This document shows positions 17,128-25,446 of a stretch of DNA of 64,000 nt, piece by piece; position 1 is the first letter of the stretch, and every line of letters starts with the position of its first letter. The notes beneath the pieces were generated by a model. The model was given only the letters and a program-made list of their open reading frames with translations. It was not told the origin of the DNA and did not search any database. The translations under genes were made by a program, and so were the position numbers. Origin of the DNA: Acidobacteriota bacterium (GTDB taxonomy: Bacteria > Acidobacteriota > Blastocatellia > Chloracidobacteriales > JADJPF01); contig JACQZQ010000056.1 in NCBI GenBank assembly GCA_016213785.1, forward strand, positions 1 to 64,000, given 5' to 3'.

Positions 17128-18807
17128 ATGTCAAGTGAGCAAGAACAAATAGCTTATCTTGATTTTTTAGATGAAGATAATCTTCCGTGTAGAGTAGAAA
17201 TAACTAAAAGTTCTTTTTCTATTGGTCGAGCTTATGAAAATGAGCTAAGAATAGAAGACTCTCGTATTTCTCGCCGCCATGCAGAAATAATAAAAATCTG
17301 GGGTGGTAAATATGTATTTCGTGATAAAGATAGTAAGTGTGGTAGTTTTGTTAATGGTTTAAGAGTACAAGAACATATACTTAGTACTGGGGATGAAATT
17401 GTTTTAGGGGGACTAAACGCTACTAAACTAACTTTTGGTTATGGTCAACCAAAAGTGCAATTAGTAACAATGATGGATACTCAAGCTACTAGTAGCCACC
17501 CTCCAACAAATATTGACCCTGAATTAAGAGGCGCAACTGTAATAACTGATCAGCAAACACGCTTTCTTAATACAGCCTTAATGCAAAAACCAGAGTATGT
17601 TACTGGAACAACTCTACAACGCTTAGCTTCACTCTATGAAATTACACATAAAATACTTCCAGCTCAAAGTGTTAATGAACTTGCTGAAACTTGGCTAAGT
17701 GAGCTATTTAAGGCTTTACCTATAGATCAAGGTGCTATTTTGCTTCATAACTCTACTACCAATCAGCTAGATGTAGCTTTAGCTGAAAGTAGAGGAAAAA
17801 AAGAAGTTAGCCAAAATATTGTAAGTAACACAATTGTAGAACATACTTTTAGGGAAAAAGTAGCTATTTTAACGCATGATGCTACTAGCGATGAAAGGTT
17901 TGCTTCTAATGTTAGTGTTATTTTAGAAAATATTCGTTCTGTGCTTTCTGCTCCAATTAGCTCAAAATTAAGAGTTTGGGGAGTTATTTATTTAGATAGC
18001 CGGACTCGTGCAGCACTCTTTACTTCTGAAGACCTAGAATTTTTAATGGCAACAGCTCGGGAAGCAGGTTTAGTAATAGAAAACCTTAAATTAATTGAGG
18101 AACTGCGTGCCACTCAAGAGCAATTAATAAAGGCAGAGCGCTTAGCTACTATTGGTAAGCTAACTTCAGCTATTTCTCATGAAATACGTAATCGCTTAGC
18201 TTTATTAACAGGTATTGAATTTATTGAAATGAAATATAGCGATGACCCTGAAGTAAAGCAATTTACCAATATGGTCTTAGAAGGGCAACGCCGTGCTTTA
18301 GCACTTGTAGAAGAGATTCGCGCCTTTGCACGTAACCGAACTGAGCATTATGAAAAAACAAGAAAGCCGATTGTACCAGCTATTAAAAAGACTCTATCCA
18401 TCATACAACTTGATACAGCTGTTGCAAAAAGGATAGTAAATTTTAATTATGATACTGAACCAGAATTAGTTTTTAACGAAGAAAAACTTGAACAAGTAAT
18501 TATTAACTTGGTTCGTAATGCAGTTGAAGCTACAGAAGAATACACAGGAGAAATTAACATTAATTTAGCTGTAGTAGAAAAAAATGTAGTAATTCAAGTT
18601 TCAGATAATGGGCAAGGAATTGCTCAAGAGATAATGGGTGCAATATGGGAGCCTTTTTTTAGTACTAAAGGTGAAGAAGGTACGGGAATTGGTTTAGAGA
18701 TTTGTAGACGTATTATTGAAGCACATAATGGTCATATTAGTTGTAGTAGCCAAATGGGGGTAGGTACTTGTTTTACTATTAATTTACCTTTGGAAAATTA
18801 TGTGTAG
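17128..18807 (+). CDS. FHA-GAF sensor histidine kinase
   Basis: The 559-residue protein has no membrane segment. Its N-terminal FHA domain (about 22-95: SFSIGRAYENELRIEDSRISRRHAE, then SFVNGLRV) would bind phosphothreonine peptides. A GAF domain (about 160-315) follows, then a HisKA dimerisation helix with the phospho-acceptor H351 (ISHEIRNRL), and a HATPase_c domain with NLVRNAVEAT, SDNGQGI and GTGIGLEI. Joining an FHA reader to a histidine kinase gives a direct route from Ser/Thr kinase activity to two-component output. A PP2C phosphatase gene follows about 135 bases later on the same strand and could be its opposing enzyme. No response regulator is adjacent. The start has a GAGGGG site 13 bases before the ATG. 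Confidence 0.93.
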   Translation: MSSEQEQIAYLDFLDEDNLPCRVEITKSSFSIGRAYENELRIEDSRISRRHAEIIKIWGGKYVFRDKDSKCGSFVNGLRVQEHILSTGDEIVLGGLNATKLTFGYGQPKVQLVTMMDTQATSSHPPTNIDPELRGATVITDQQTRFLNTALMQKPEYVTGTTLQRLASLYEITHKILPAQSVNELAETWLSELFKALPIDQGAILLHNSTTNQLDVALAESRGKKEVSQNIVSNTIVEHTFREKVAILTHDATSDERFASNVSVILENIRSVLSAPISSKLRVWGVIYLDSRTRAALFTSEDLEFLMATAREAGLVIENLKLIEELRATQEQLIKAERLATIGKLTSAISHEIRNRLALLTGIEFIEMKYSDDPEVKQFTNMVLEGQRRALALVEEIRAFARNRTEHYEKTRKPIVPAIKKTLSIIQLDTAVAKRIVNFNYDTEPELVFNEEKLEQVIINLVRNAVEATEEYTGEININLAVVEKNVVIQVSDNGQGIAQEIMGAIWEPFFSTKGEEGTGIGLEICRRIIEAHNGHISCSSQMGVGTCFTINLPLENYV

Positions 18808-18943
18808 ATAAAAAATAATTGCAACTACTTATTTCAAGTCTTGTTTGATTTGGAATCTCTATGTATTATAGAAAGTCTAAATCAAAATTTATTTGTTTTT
18901 TATGACCAGGTGAACTAGTTATTTAATTTGCGGAGAGGTGCAT

Positions 18944-20335
18944 ATGAGTGGGGGAATAATCTCATCGTTATTAGTTGGTTTAACGGATGTTGGGTTGGTA
19001 AGAGAAAATAACGAAGATATGTTTTTAATGGTCGAACCAGAATCAGGAATGTTACTGGAAAACAACTACAAACTGATTCGTCCGGTAGAAAAACATAATG
19101 TTTTGTTGGTAGTCTCTGATGGTATGGGTGGTTATGAAGGGGGAGAAGTTGCTAGTTTATTAACAGTTGGTGCAATAAAAAACGAACTCTTAAAACTACC
19201 TAAACAACTATCTCCGCAAAGCCGCTTAGAAGCAGCAGTAGAAGAGGCAAACCGAACTGTTTCTTACCATCGTCAACTGGATCAAAAACTAGCTAATATG
19301 GGCGCAACTGCAACAGCTGTCCTAATAGAACAAGATATTGCTTATGTTGCAGAAGTAGGGGATTCTAGAGCTTATATACTTCGTGATGGACGTATTAAAC
19401 AATTAACAACAGATCAAACAATGATTCAAATGTTAATTGACTCAGGAGCTATTTCTGCTGAATCTGCTGCTACTAATAAAAATCGTAATATTTTACTGCA
19501 AGCTATTGGTAGTCAAGAATTTCTTCAAATAGCTGTAACTTCTATAAGACTTCAAGCCAATGATATTTTACTTCTTTGTAGTGATGGTCTGTCAGGAAAA
19601 CTTACTGCTCCTGAAATGAAAAAGATAATAGATGCTAATAACACTAGCTTAAATAACGCTGGTTTAGAAATGATAAATCTAGCTAAAGAGCGAGGTGGAG
19701 ATGATAACATAACCGTTATTTTGGCTAAGTTTGAAGGTTCTGGTCTACAAGGTAAATTAAGTGCTGGTGGAGTAGCAGGTACTTTAACTAAACAAATTAA
19801 GGTACTAGCAAGGTTTGACCCAGAACAAGAAGCAGAATCTAAACCAAGAAGAGAAGTCCGGCCAGCAAACTTCCAGGATTGGATGACTTCAGCCGTTATA
19901 GATGCTTTTGCTCGTACAGATGAACAACGTGAAGCCTTAGCTGCACTAGGTAAATTTGGAGATTATGTAGTCTTTAGAAAAGGCGATGTCCTACATATTG
20001 AACCAGGCTCAAATACTAAAGAACATTATTGGTTAGTTGGTGGTAGATATCGTGTTATGGCTGATAATCAACGTGGAGAAAAACAATCTTTATTTTTTCT
20101 AGTTCCTCCTACCGATCGTCGCTCAGATGATTTAATTCAGGCAGGTGAAGCTTTTGTTTGGGTAAGAAGACAGTTTTTTATTTCTACTTTAAGCATGTTA
20201 CAACAACAAGCCCGCAATCCTATTATACGTTGTGAAGATGATAAAAATACTGCTATTCATATTAATGGAGAACTATTTGATAAATTATCAGAAATATTAG
20301 GAGATAGATTTGTTGCAACTGTAAGACATTCATAG
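18944..20335 (+). CDS. PP2C-family Ser/Thr phosphatase with a C-terminal extension
   Basis: This is a metal-dependent PPM/PP2C phosphatase, 463 residues. Conserved blocks are in the first 260 residues: TDVGLVRENNEDMFL, VSDGMGGYEGGE, GDSRAYIL, CSDGLSG and GGDDNIT, so all the metal-binding Asp residues are present. About 200 residues follow: a short linker with RRE, then a compact domain (FGDYVVFRKGDVLHIEPG, HYWLVGGRYRVMA) that I do not recognise. I chose the ATG at 18944 because GGAGAGG lies five bases before it; a GTG two codons earlier overlaps that site. It follows the FHA histidine kinase and would reverse Ser/Thr phosphorylation by the window's kinases. No membrane anchor. A hairpin terminator follows. 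Confidence 0.93.
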   Translation: MSGGIISSLLVGLTDVGLVRENNEDMFLMVEPESGMLLENNYKLIRPVEKHNVLLVVSDGMGGYEGGEVASLLTVGAIKNELLKLPKQLSPQSRLEAAVEEANRTVSYHRQLDQKLANMGATATAVLIEQDIAYVAEVGDSRAYILRDGRIKQLTTDQTMIQMLIDSGAISAESAATNKNRNILLQAIGSQEFLQIAVTSIRLQANDILLLCSDGLSGKLTAPEMKKIIDANNTSLNNAGLEMINLAKERGGDDNITVILAKFEGSGLQGKLSAGGVAGTLTKQIKVLARFDPEQEAESKPRREVRPANFQDWMTSAVIDAFARTDEQREALAALGKFGDYVVFRKGDVLHIEPGSNTKEHYWLVGGRYRVMADNQRGEKQSLFFLVPPTDRRSDDLIQAGEAFVWVRRQFFISTLSMLQQQARNPIIRCEDDKNTAIHINGELFDKLSEILGDRFVATVRHS

Positions 20336-20377
20336 ATCATACGATAAATTTCCTTAAAGTTAATTTTATATAAACTA

Positions 20378-20412
20378 AAAGCGCTGATAACAAATTTATG
20401 TTTCAGCGCTTT
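20378..20412. terminator. bidirectional hairpin terminator
   Basis: A perfect 10-bp stem (AAAGCGCTGA / TCAGCGCTTT) with a 15-base loop and A/T tails on both sides lies between convergent genes. A second small hairpin (ACCCCA / TGGGGT, 20425-20438) follows it. Together they can end both the phosphatase and the propeller transcripts. Confidence 0.7.
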
Positions 20413-20453
20413 ATATATTTATATACCCCATCTGGGGTTATTGTCTTTTAGGA

Positions 20454-21776
20454 CTATTTATCAATTAAATTAATGCCTTCAGGTTGAGTTACAATAACTT
20501 TATTTGCTTTTTCGCTTAATCCTACATGTAGTAAATCTGTAAAGTCCATTTCTAAAGATTCATCAGCATTTAGAAGATTAAATTTGAAAAAGCCCCCTTG
20601 AGTTGTTCCAGAATAAAGTATTGAACCATCCTGGCTATATGCAAAACCTGTTAAAGGAGAAGCAAATTCTTTGTCAAATGCCAAGTTAAATAGGTCAGAT
20701 GACACAACACTGACATGCCCTGGTTTTTGGATATGTCCTGGTTTTTGAATATGTCCTGGTTTTTGAATATGTCCTGGCTTTTGAATATGTCCTGGCTTTT
20801 GAATGTAAACTAGGCCATTATTATTACTGTAATCAACATGGATTGGCAATAAACGGGCTTCGTCTTCATTGCTATCAGCAAGCCCTAAAATATATCTTCT
20901 AGCTATTGGGCTAGCTTTTTTAATATCATAACAAGAAACATAGCCTTTATTTGAAGATGCTATATAAACATTGCTACCATCTCCATTAAAGGCCACTTTT
21001 GAGCCAAACCCAACAATCTCATCAGATAAAAGATTTATTAACCCTTTTACTTCTAATTGGCCTTCATCATTTAGGCTATAGACGTATAAATAATACTTAT
21101 TATCTTGCTGCTTAACTATACCTAATCTATTACTAATAGGATCGTAGGAAAAACTCTCTAAGCGGTTTTCACTGCTATAAGAATCAATTCCAACATTTTC
21201 TTCAAAGAGCTTTTCTCCAGTAGTGGTAGAGAAAACAAAGATACTTGCTTTGTTAGAATAGATTCCATATCGACCATCTGATGATAGAGCTACATCGTCA
21301 GGTAGAATGGTGTCATCCTCAGACATAGGAACAGAAAAAGCCACATTAATGCGATGACTAAGATCAAAAGATCCATCTGCATTAACAGGTGTTGTAAGAA
21401 TCGTTGCTATATTTGACTCACTGCCCCTAGCGGAAATAACTAATAGATTGTTAGAGGTTATAGCTAATTTAGTTGGGTTAATTGTTCCTACTTTAGCTGT
21501 ATCAAGAGTGTCTATTACTTGGCCTGTTTGAGTATCGAAACTATATACATAGTGACCATTAGAACTACCTGATTCATTTGATTCATTGTAAGAGGCAACT
21601 AAACCAACTTTACCATCTTGAGTAAATACTATGTTGTTTAGGTCTGATAGTTTACCTGGTAATGTTACCATAGCACTAGGTTGCGTTGAGTCAGCTTTGG
21701 TTGACCAGCTATAAAACAACGCTGCTAGACCACAAAGCAACAAAGCTAAAGTTTGATATCTAGTACAAATTCTCAT
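20454..21776 (-). CDS. exported propeller-like protein with five IQKPGH repeats
   Basis: The 440-residue protein starts with a signal peptide (LALLLCGLAALFYSWSTKA). It then shows repeated strand patterns typical of a seven-bladed YVTN/WD40-like propeller (VALSSDGRYGIYSNKASIFVFS, VAFNGDGSNVYIASSNKGYVSCYD, GFAYSQDGSILYSGT). Near residues 320-355 a run of five exact IQKPGH hexapeptides is inserted between blades, coded by an 18-bp tandem repeat. I know no family with this insert. The next gene upstream (21850-21993) encodes a short exported peptide with two IVKPGH motifs, so the two are probably functionally linked. The number of repeats may vary between strains. Substrate or partner is unknown. 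An ATG at 21776 gives a complete signal peptide; its ribosome site is weak. Confidence 0.8.
   Translation of the reverse strand: MRICTRYQTLALLLCGLAALFYSWSTKADSTQPSAMVTLPGKLSDLNNIVFTQDGKVGLVASYNESNESGSSNGHYVYSFDTQTGQVIDTLDTAKVGTINPTKLAITSNNLLVISARGSESNIATILTTPVNADGSFDLSHRINVAFSVPMSEDDTILPDDVALSSDGRYGIYSNKASIFVFSTTTGEKLFEENVGIDSYSSENRLESFSYDPISNRLGIVKQQDNKYYLYVYSLNDEGQLEVKGLINLLSDEIVGFGSKVAFNGDGSNVYIASSNKGYVSCYDIKKASPIARRYILGLADSNEDEARLLPIHVDYSNNNGLVYIQKPGHIQKPGHIQKPGHIQKPGHIQKPGHVSVVSSDLFNLAFDKEFASPLTGFAYSQDGSILYSGTTQGGFFKFNLLNADESLEMDFTDLLHVGLSEKANKVIVTQPEGINLIDK
20715..20804 (-). repeat. 18-bp tandem repeat, five copies (IQKPGH)
   Basis: Five in-frame copies of an 18-bp unit, differing at a few third-codon positions, encode IQKPGH five times inside the propeller-like gene. 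An exact multiple of three keeps the frame if copy number changes. Confidence 0.95.
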
Positions 21777-21849
21777 AACTTTACTCTGAAAATTAAGATA
21801 TTTAAGGTTTCCTGTTCTACTAGCATTTGCATTATTTCCTAATTTATTT

Positions 21850-21993
21850 TTAGTGGCCCGGTTTAACTATGCTGGTAGATTTACTATCTTGCTTAATATG
21901 TCCAGGTTTAACTATGGCTGCTGTGCTTATTACTACGGTAGCTACTACTAGTGTGGTACTAACAAAAATAAGAAGATTTTTTTTATTCAGCAT
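21850..21993 (-). CDS. short exported peptide with two IVKPGH motifs
   Basis: This is a 47-residue frame. It begins with an ATG preceded by GAGGA at a good distance, so translation is well supported. Residues 3-26 are a short basic start plus a long hydrophobic stretch (LLIFVSTTLVVATVVISTAA), a signal peptide or membrane anchor. The remaining 21 residues are IVKPGH, a nine-residue spacer (IKQDSKSTS), and a second IVKPGH ending at the stop. If a signal peptidase cuts after STAA, the mature peptide is just the two motifs and the spacer. It lies 73 bases upstream of the propeller-like gene that holds five IQKPGH repeats, on the same strand, so the two are probably one operon. The family is unknown to me; a pheromone, adhesion or binding-motif peptide are all possible. 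Confidence 0.65.
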   Translation of the reverse strand: MLNKKNLLIFVSTTLVVATVVISTAAIVKPGHIKQDSKSTSIVKPGH

Positions 21994-22248
21994 TTTTTCC
22001 TCGCTTATTTATTAAGCTTTAACTAACAATTTTTATTGAATATTTTTTTGGAAAGACTTAGTTGAATTTTTAGCACTAAAGAGGCTATAAAGTCAAGCTT
22101 TCACAATAGTAAATGCTCTTAGAATACTAAATTACTCCGTCTTAGCAAAAATCCTAAAATAATATATTTTTTGTTTTCTAAATAACTCTATAATTATTAT
22201 ATAGTTACAAACACCATTCTAAAGGGTTGCTTCTTTTTTATAAAAAGT

Positions 22249-23460
22249 TTAAATAGTCGATACCCTTTGAGAAAGAGGCTCACAGCCTTTTTCTGTGATC
22301 AGAAAAACATCCTCTATCCTTACTCCAAACTCACCTGGCAAATAAATTCCAGGCTCAATAGTTACCACATTACCGGGTTGTAACTTAAAAGAATTTCCTT
22401 TAACTAAATAAGGAAACTCATGCCCATCCATTCCTAAACCATGTCCAAGTCTATGGGTAAAATATTTTCCATAGCCCGCTTTCTCAATTACATTTCTAGC
22501 TGCTTTGTCTACTTCTTGGCATTCAACACCAGCTTTAGCGGCTTCAACACCCGCTTGTTGAGCTTGCCAAACAATATTATAAATTTCTTTATACTTTGTT
22601 GAAGGTGAATCTCCCCAAAATATTGTTCTAGTAATATCTGAAGCATAACCACCTACTTCACACCCTACATCAATTAAAACAGGCATTGCTTTAGCTAGTT
22701 TTACTTCACTTGGGCCTCCGTGTGGCAGTGCAGCGCTTGGGCCAAATTGAACCAGCCCTCCACCAGAAACCCCACGTTTTTTCATCTCTTGAGAAACTAT
22801 AGCCCCTACTTCTAGCTCTGTTTTATCTACGGCTAAAGCTGCATGAGTTCCAGCAATTGACTCTAATGTAATTTGATTAGCATATTTTATTGCAGCTAAT
22901 TCTTCTGGAGATTTTTGTAAGCGTAAAGCTGTAAAAATTGCTTCAGCATCCATTAATTCTAGATTGTTAGGCGCAATTGCACGTAATTTCCAGTAAGTAT
23001 TTAAGTCTGTTGAAGGCTCTAGCCCAATACGATTAACACCTAGTTTCTTAAATATATCTACTGCAAGTTGATAAGGACTTTCTGATTCTTCCCAAGGAGC
23101 AGTTTTAATAGTGCTGTTAGCCTTTTTTAGTCTAGATTCTTCAAATAGAGGAGTAATAACAATGGGTTCACCATTTTGAGGTAAAAGTAGCGCAATTAAC
23201 CTTTCGCTACGACCTGTTCTTAGCTTAGATAAATAAGTCATATTTTTACCAGGCAAAGTAAAAAGCAAATCAATTTTTGCGGCTTTCATTTGCTCTTGTG
23301 CTCTAGTAATACGACTAGGAATAGAATTATTAATTGCTTCCTGAATATTACTTATACTTAGTTGAGTAGTATTGTCAAAATTGCTAAAACTAAACTTAGG
23401 CTCAATTAATAATGATGTTGTAGCCAAACCAAGCGAAGCTAAAAACTTACGTCTTTGCAT
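22249..23460 (-). CDS. Tat-exported M24 metallopeptidase (Xaa-Pro aminopeptidase-like)
   Basis: The 403-residue protein is an M24-family metallopeptidase, cleaving N-terminal residues before proline or a related bond. The N-terminal creatinase-like domain is at about 40-190. The pita-bread catalytic domain follows, with the metal ligands visible: LIDVGCEVGGYASDITRT (two Asp), HRLGHGLGMDGHE (His), IEPGIYLPGEFG (Glu) and VRIEDVFLI (Glu). The first residues, MQRRKFLASLGLATTSLL, contain a twin-arginine signal (RRKFL), so it folds before export. An A-rich leader with no strong ribosome site precedes the ATG. It stands alone, with the KPGH pair downstream and an orphan gene upstream. Confidence 0.93.
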   Translation of the reverse strand: MQRRKFLASLGLATTSLLIEPKFSFSNFDNTTQLSISNIQEAINNSIPSRITRAQEQMKAAKIDLLFTLPGKNMTYLSKLRTGRSERLIALLLPQNGEPIVITPLFEESRLKKANSTIKTAPWEESESPYQLAVDIFKKLGVNRIGLEPSTDLNTYWKLRAIAPNNLELMDAEAIFTALRLQKSPEELAAIKYANQITLESIAGTHAALAVDKTELEVGAIVSQEMKKRGVSGGGLVQFGPSAALPHGGPSEVKLAKAMPVLIDVGCEVGGYASDITRTIFWGDSPSTKYKEIYNIVWQAQQAGVEAAKAGVECQEVDKAARNVIEKAGYGKYFTHRLGHGLGMDGHEFPYLVKGNSFKLQPGNVVTIEPGIYLPGEFGVRIEDVFLITEKGCEPLSQRVSTI

Positions 23461-23518
23461 AATAAAACCTCAAGTAATATATTAGATAAGATATATTAAT
23501 ATATTGATTAAAATATAG

Positions 23519-23869
23519 TTAGCGTTTTGCTAAAAATTGTAAATAGCCGTCAACCATCTTTTTGGTTTTTCTAAGGGTATGTTGGCTCTTAATACTTCTT
23601 AGGCCGTGAACATCTTTAAGTTTATTTAGTAGGTCTTGTTCATGCTCTTCAGATGGAGTTGGGGGCAGAAGCACATGTATGGCAAAAGGTGTATTAGGAT
23701 AATTAGCTAGAAAGGTAATAAGTACAGGGTATTTAGCATAGCCTAGGTCAATTACTAAAGCGGCTCTACCAGCTTTGTAGGTTTCTTTAAATTCTTCTTC
23801 TGATTCTAGTATTTTGCCATTATTTAAGTCTACTATATCAAATAAGTCACCATTACCTATATCTATCAT
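23519..23869 (-). CDS. hypothetical protein, 116 residues
   Basis: I do not recognise this protein. The GGGAGG ribosome site five bases before the ATG at 23869 decides the start; a longer frame to 23923 adds 18 residues without such a site. The protein is mixed alpha/beta: an acidic N-terminal part (VDLNNGKILESEEEFKE), a central hydrophobic strand pair (AALVIDLGYAKYPVLITFL, FAIHVLLPP), and a basic C-terminal helix. No signal peptide, membrane segment or metal site is seen. It lies just upstream of the M24 peptidase gene, 58 bases away on the same strand, and may share its transcript. No function can be proposed. Confidence 0.6.
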   Translation of the reverse strand: MIDIGNGDLFDIVDLNNGKILESEEEFKETYKAGRAALVIDLGYAKYPVLITFLANYPNTPFAIHVLLPPTPSEEHEQDLLNKLKDVHGLRSIKSQHTLRKTKKMVDGYLQFLAKR

Positions 23870-23971
23870 TATGGCCTCCCAAAGACATTTTATTTTGATA
23901 TTTATTTTTGGATAGAAAAACAATCCTAGCTAAGAGAAAAAATTAGGTCAATTAGTTGATACGGCTTTATA

Positions 23972-24009
23972 AAAAATAAAACCCAGCAAAATAACTGAGT
24001 TTTATTTTT
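23972..24009. terminator. hairpin terminator after the GH13 operon
   Basis: Arms of 15 bases (one mismatch) with an 8-base loop lie between the GH13 stop and the next gene. On each strand the second arm runs into TTTT-A-TTTT, as in an intrinsic terminator. Confidence 0.65.
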
Positions 24010-24036
24010 ATATTATTTAACTATTTATGCCTAAGC

Positions 24037-25446
24037 TTAATCTAGAAAGACTTCTAATAAAAAGCCGCCAGTTTCATTCCAACTAGTTATACTATTTTGA
24101 GGCAAAACTAAATTGTCATTTTCACTTCTTGCTAAATCTATTGTTTGACCTGTCCAATGGTCTAAGCATCTTACTTTAGCATCAAGAGGAAGTTTTAGGT
24201 GCATTAAAGGAATAGATAAACTTGGATTTGGGCTATTGCCAGGAGCATTAAAAATATCTGCTCCTACTAAAATAGTTCGGCCCTCAAGTTGTCTCCTAAC
24301 TAAAATTACTCCTGATTGCATTGATAAAGTAAGCATTTCACCATTTCTAAAAACAGGATCCTTAATTATATAAAGAAGTTGTTGATAGAATTTTTGTAAT
24401 TTCTCATCAGTTGTTTCTTCTTTAAGTGGGCGTATTCTTTGAACAGGGAGTTTTTCAGTAAATCCTTCCATTTGGCCTTGATGGATAAATGGTACACCTA
24501 ATATCCCAAAACTTAAAATAGCAGAAGGTTTTTGGCGGTTTCCAAAACGTTCTGCTGCCCGAGGCTCATCATGGTTTTCTAGAAAATGAACGGAGCGAGA
24601 TAAATACTCATTAGAAACATTTTGTAGATAATTTACTAGCTCATTTCCAGAAGCATGTTCAAGCAAATCATAGAGTTTTTTATCATAAGTTAAGTCAAAG
24701 CCAAGTTGTTGTAAATACGGCTCTTTATCCCAATAAACTTCTGCCATAAAAATAAAGTTTGGGTGTAAGGCTTTTACTTGGCTAATTGCCTCTGACCAAA
24801 ATTCATTTGGCATATATTGGTTAAAAATATTCCAATCAACTTTAGGAAACCATTGATTCTTAATTTGCTCTCTTAAAACTAGCATTGCCATATCACAACG
24901 TAGTCCATCTATAAGTGTAGCTAGACGCTTAAGCTCATTAATTTGATAAGAACGTAGTTCTGGGTGGGAATAATCAAGTTGTGCAGTATCAGGCCAGCCT
25001 GGAAAATAAGGATCTCTACCATAAGCTAAATATCTTCCACTAGGATGTAAAAAGTTGTCCCTAGGTGATTCATCTCTTAGATCTGGGTTATGGTGAATAA
25101 AAAATTCTGGGTGAGAATCAATAAGAGGACTATCTGGGGCCATATGATTAGGTACAAAATCAGCCATTATTTTTAAGCCTAATTTATGGGCACGATCTGC
25201 TAAATCTCTTAAAGCAGATTCTCCACCTAAATCGGGATTAACTTGATAGTCAACAATTGCATAGGGTGAAGCCTCAAAGTCTGGTGCAGTTTGTTGCGCA
25301 ATAGCTTTGCCAGCAATGCTATTGCGCCAAATTCCCATTAACCAAAGCCAATCAAAGCCTAAATCAACTAAATGTTGGAGTTCTTCATTTGTAATTTGGT
25401 TAAACTTTTTTCCATAAACTCGGGCGTTTAGTTCGTAGATTATCAT
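24037..25446 (-). CDS. GH13 alpha-amylase-family glycosidase
   Basis: This 469-residue TIM-barrel enzyme belongs to glycoside hydrolase family 13, which acts on alpha-glucan bonds. The conserved regions are present: DFVPNH (region I), GLRCDMAML with nucleophile D185, FMAEVYW with acid E236, and FLENHDEPRA with D293. The barrel is followed by a short beta domain (about 390-469). There is no signal peptide, so it acts in the cytoplasm, for example on glycogen or maltodextrin. Its ATG overlaps the DUF3108 stop by four bases, placing it last in the heptosyltransferase operon. The exact reaction (hydrolase or transferase) cannot be told. A hairpin terminator follows. Confidence 0.92.
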   Translation of the reverse strand: MIIYELNARVYGKKFNQITNEELQHLVDLGFDWLWLMGIWRNSIAGKAIAQQTAPDFEASPYAIVDYQVNPDLGGESALRDLADRAHKLGLKIMADFVPNHMAPDSPLIDSHPEFFIHHNPDLRDESPRDNFLHPSGRYLAYGRDPYFPGWPDTAQLDYSHPELRSYQINELKRLATLIDGLRCDMAMLVLREQIKNQWFPKVDWNIFNQYMPNEFWSEAISQVKALHPNFIFMAEVYWDKEPYLQQLGFDLTYDKKLYDLLEHASGNELVNYLQNVSNEYLSRSVHFLENHDEPRAAERFGNRQKPSAILSFGILGVPFIHQGQMEGFTEKLPVQRIRPLKEETTDEKLQKFYQQLLYIIKDPVFRNGEMLTLSMQSGVILVRRQLEGRTILVGADIFNAPGNSPNPSLSIPLMHLKLPLDAKVRCLDHWTGQTIDLARSENDNLVLPQNSITSWNETGGFLLEVFLD

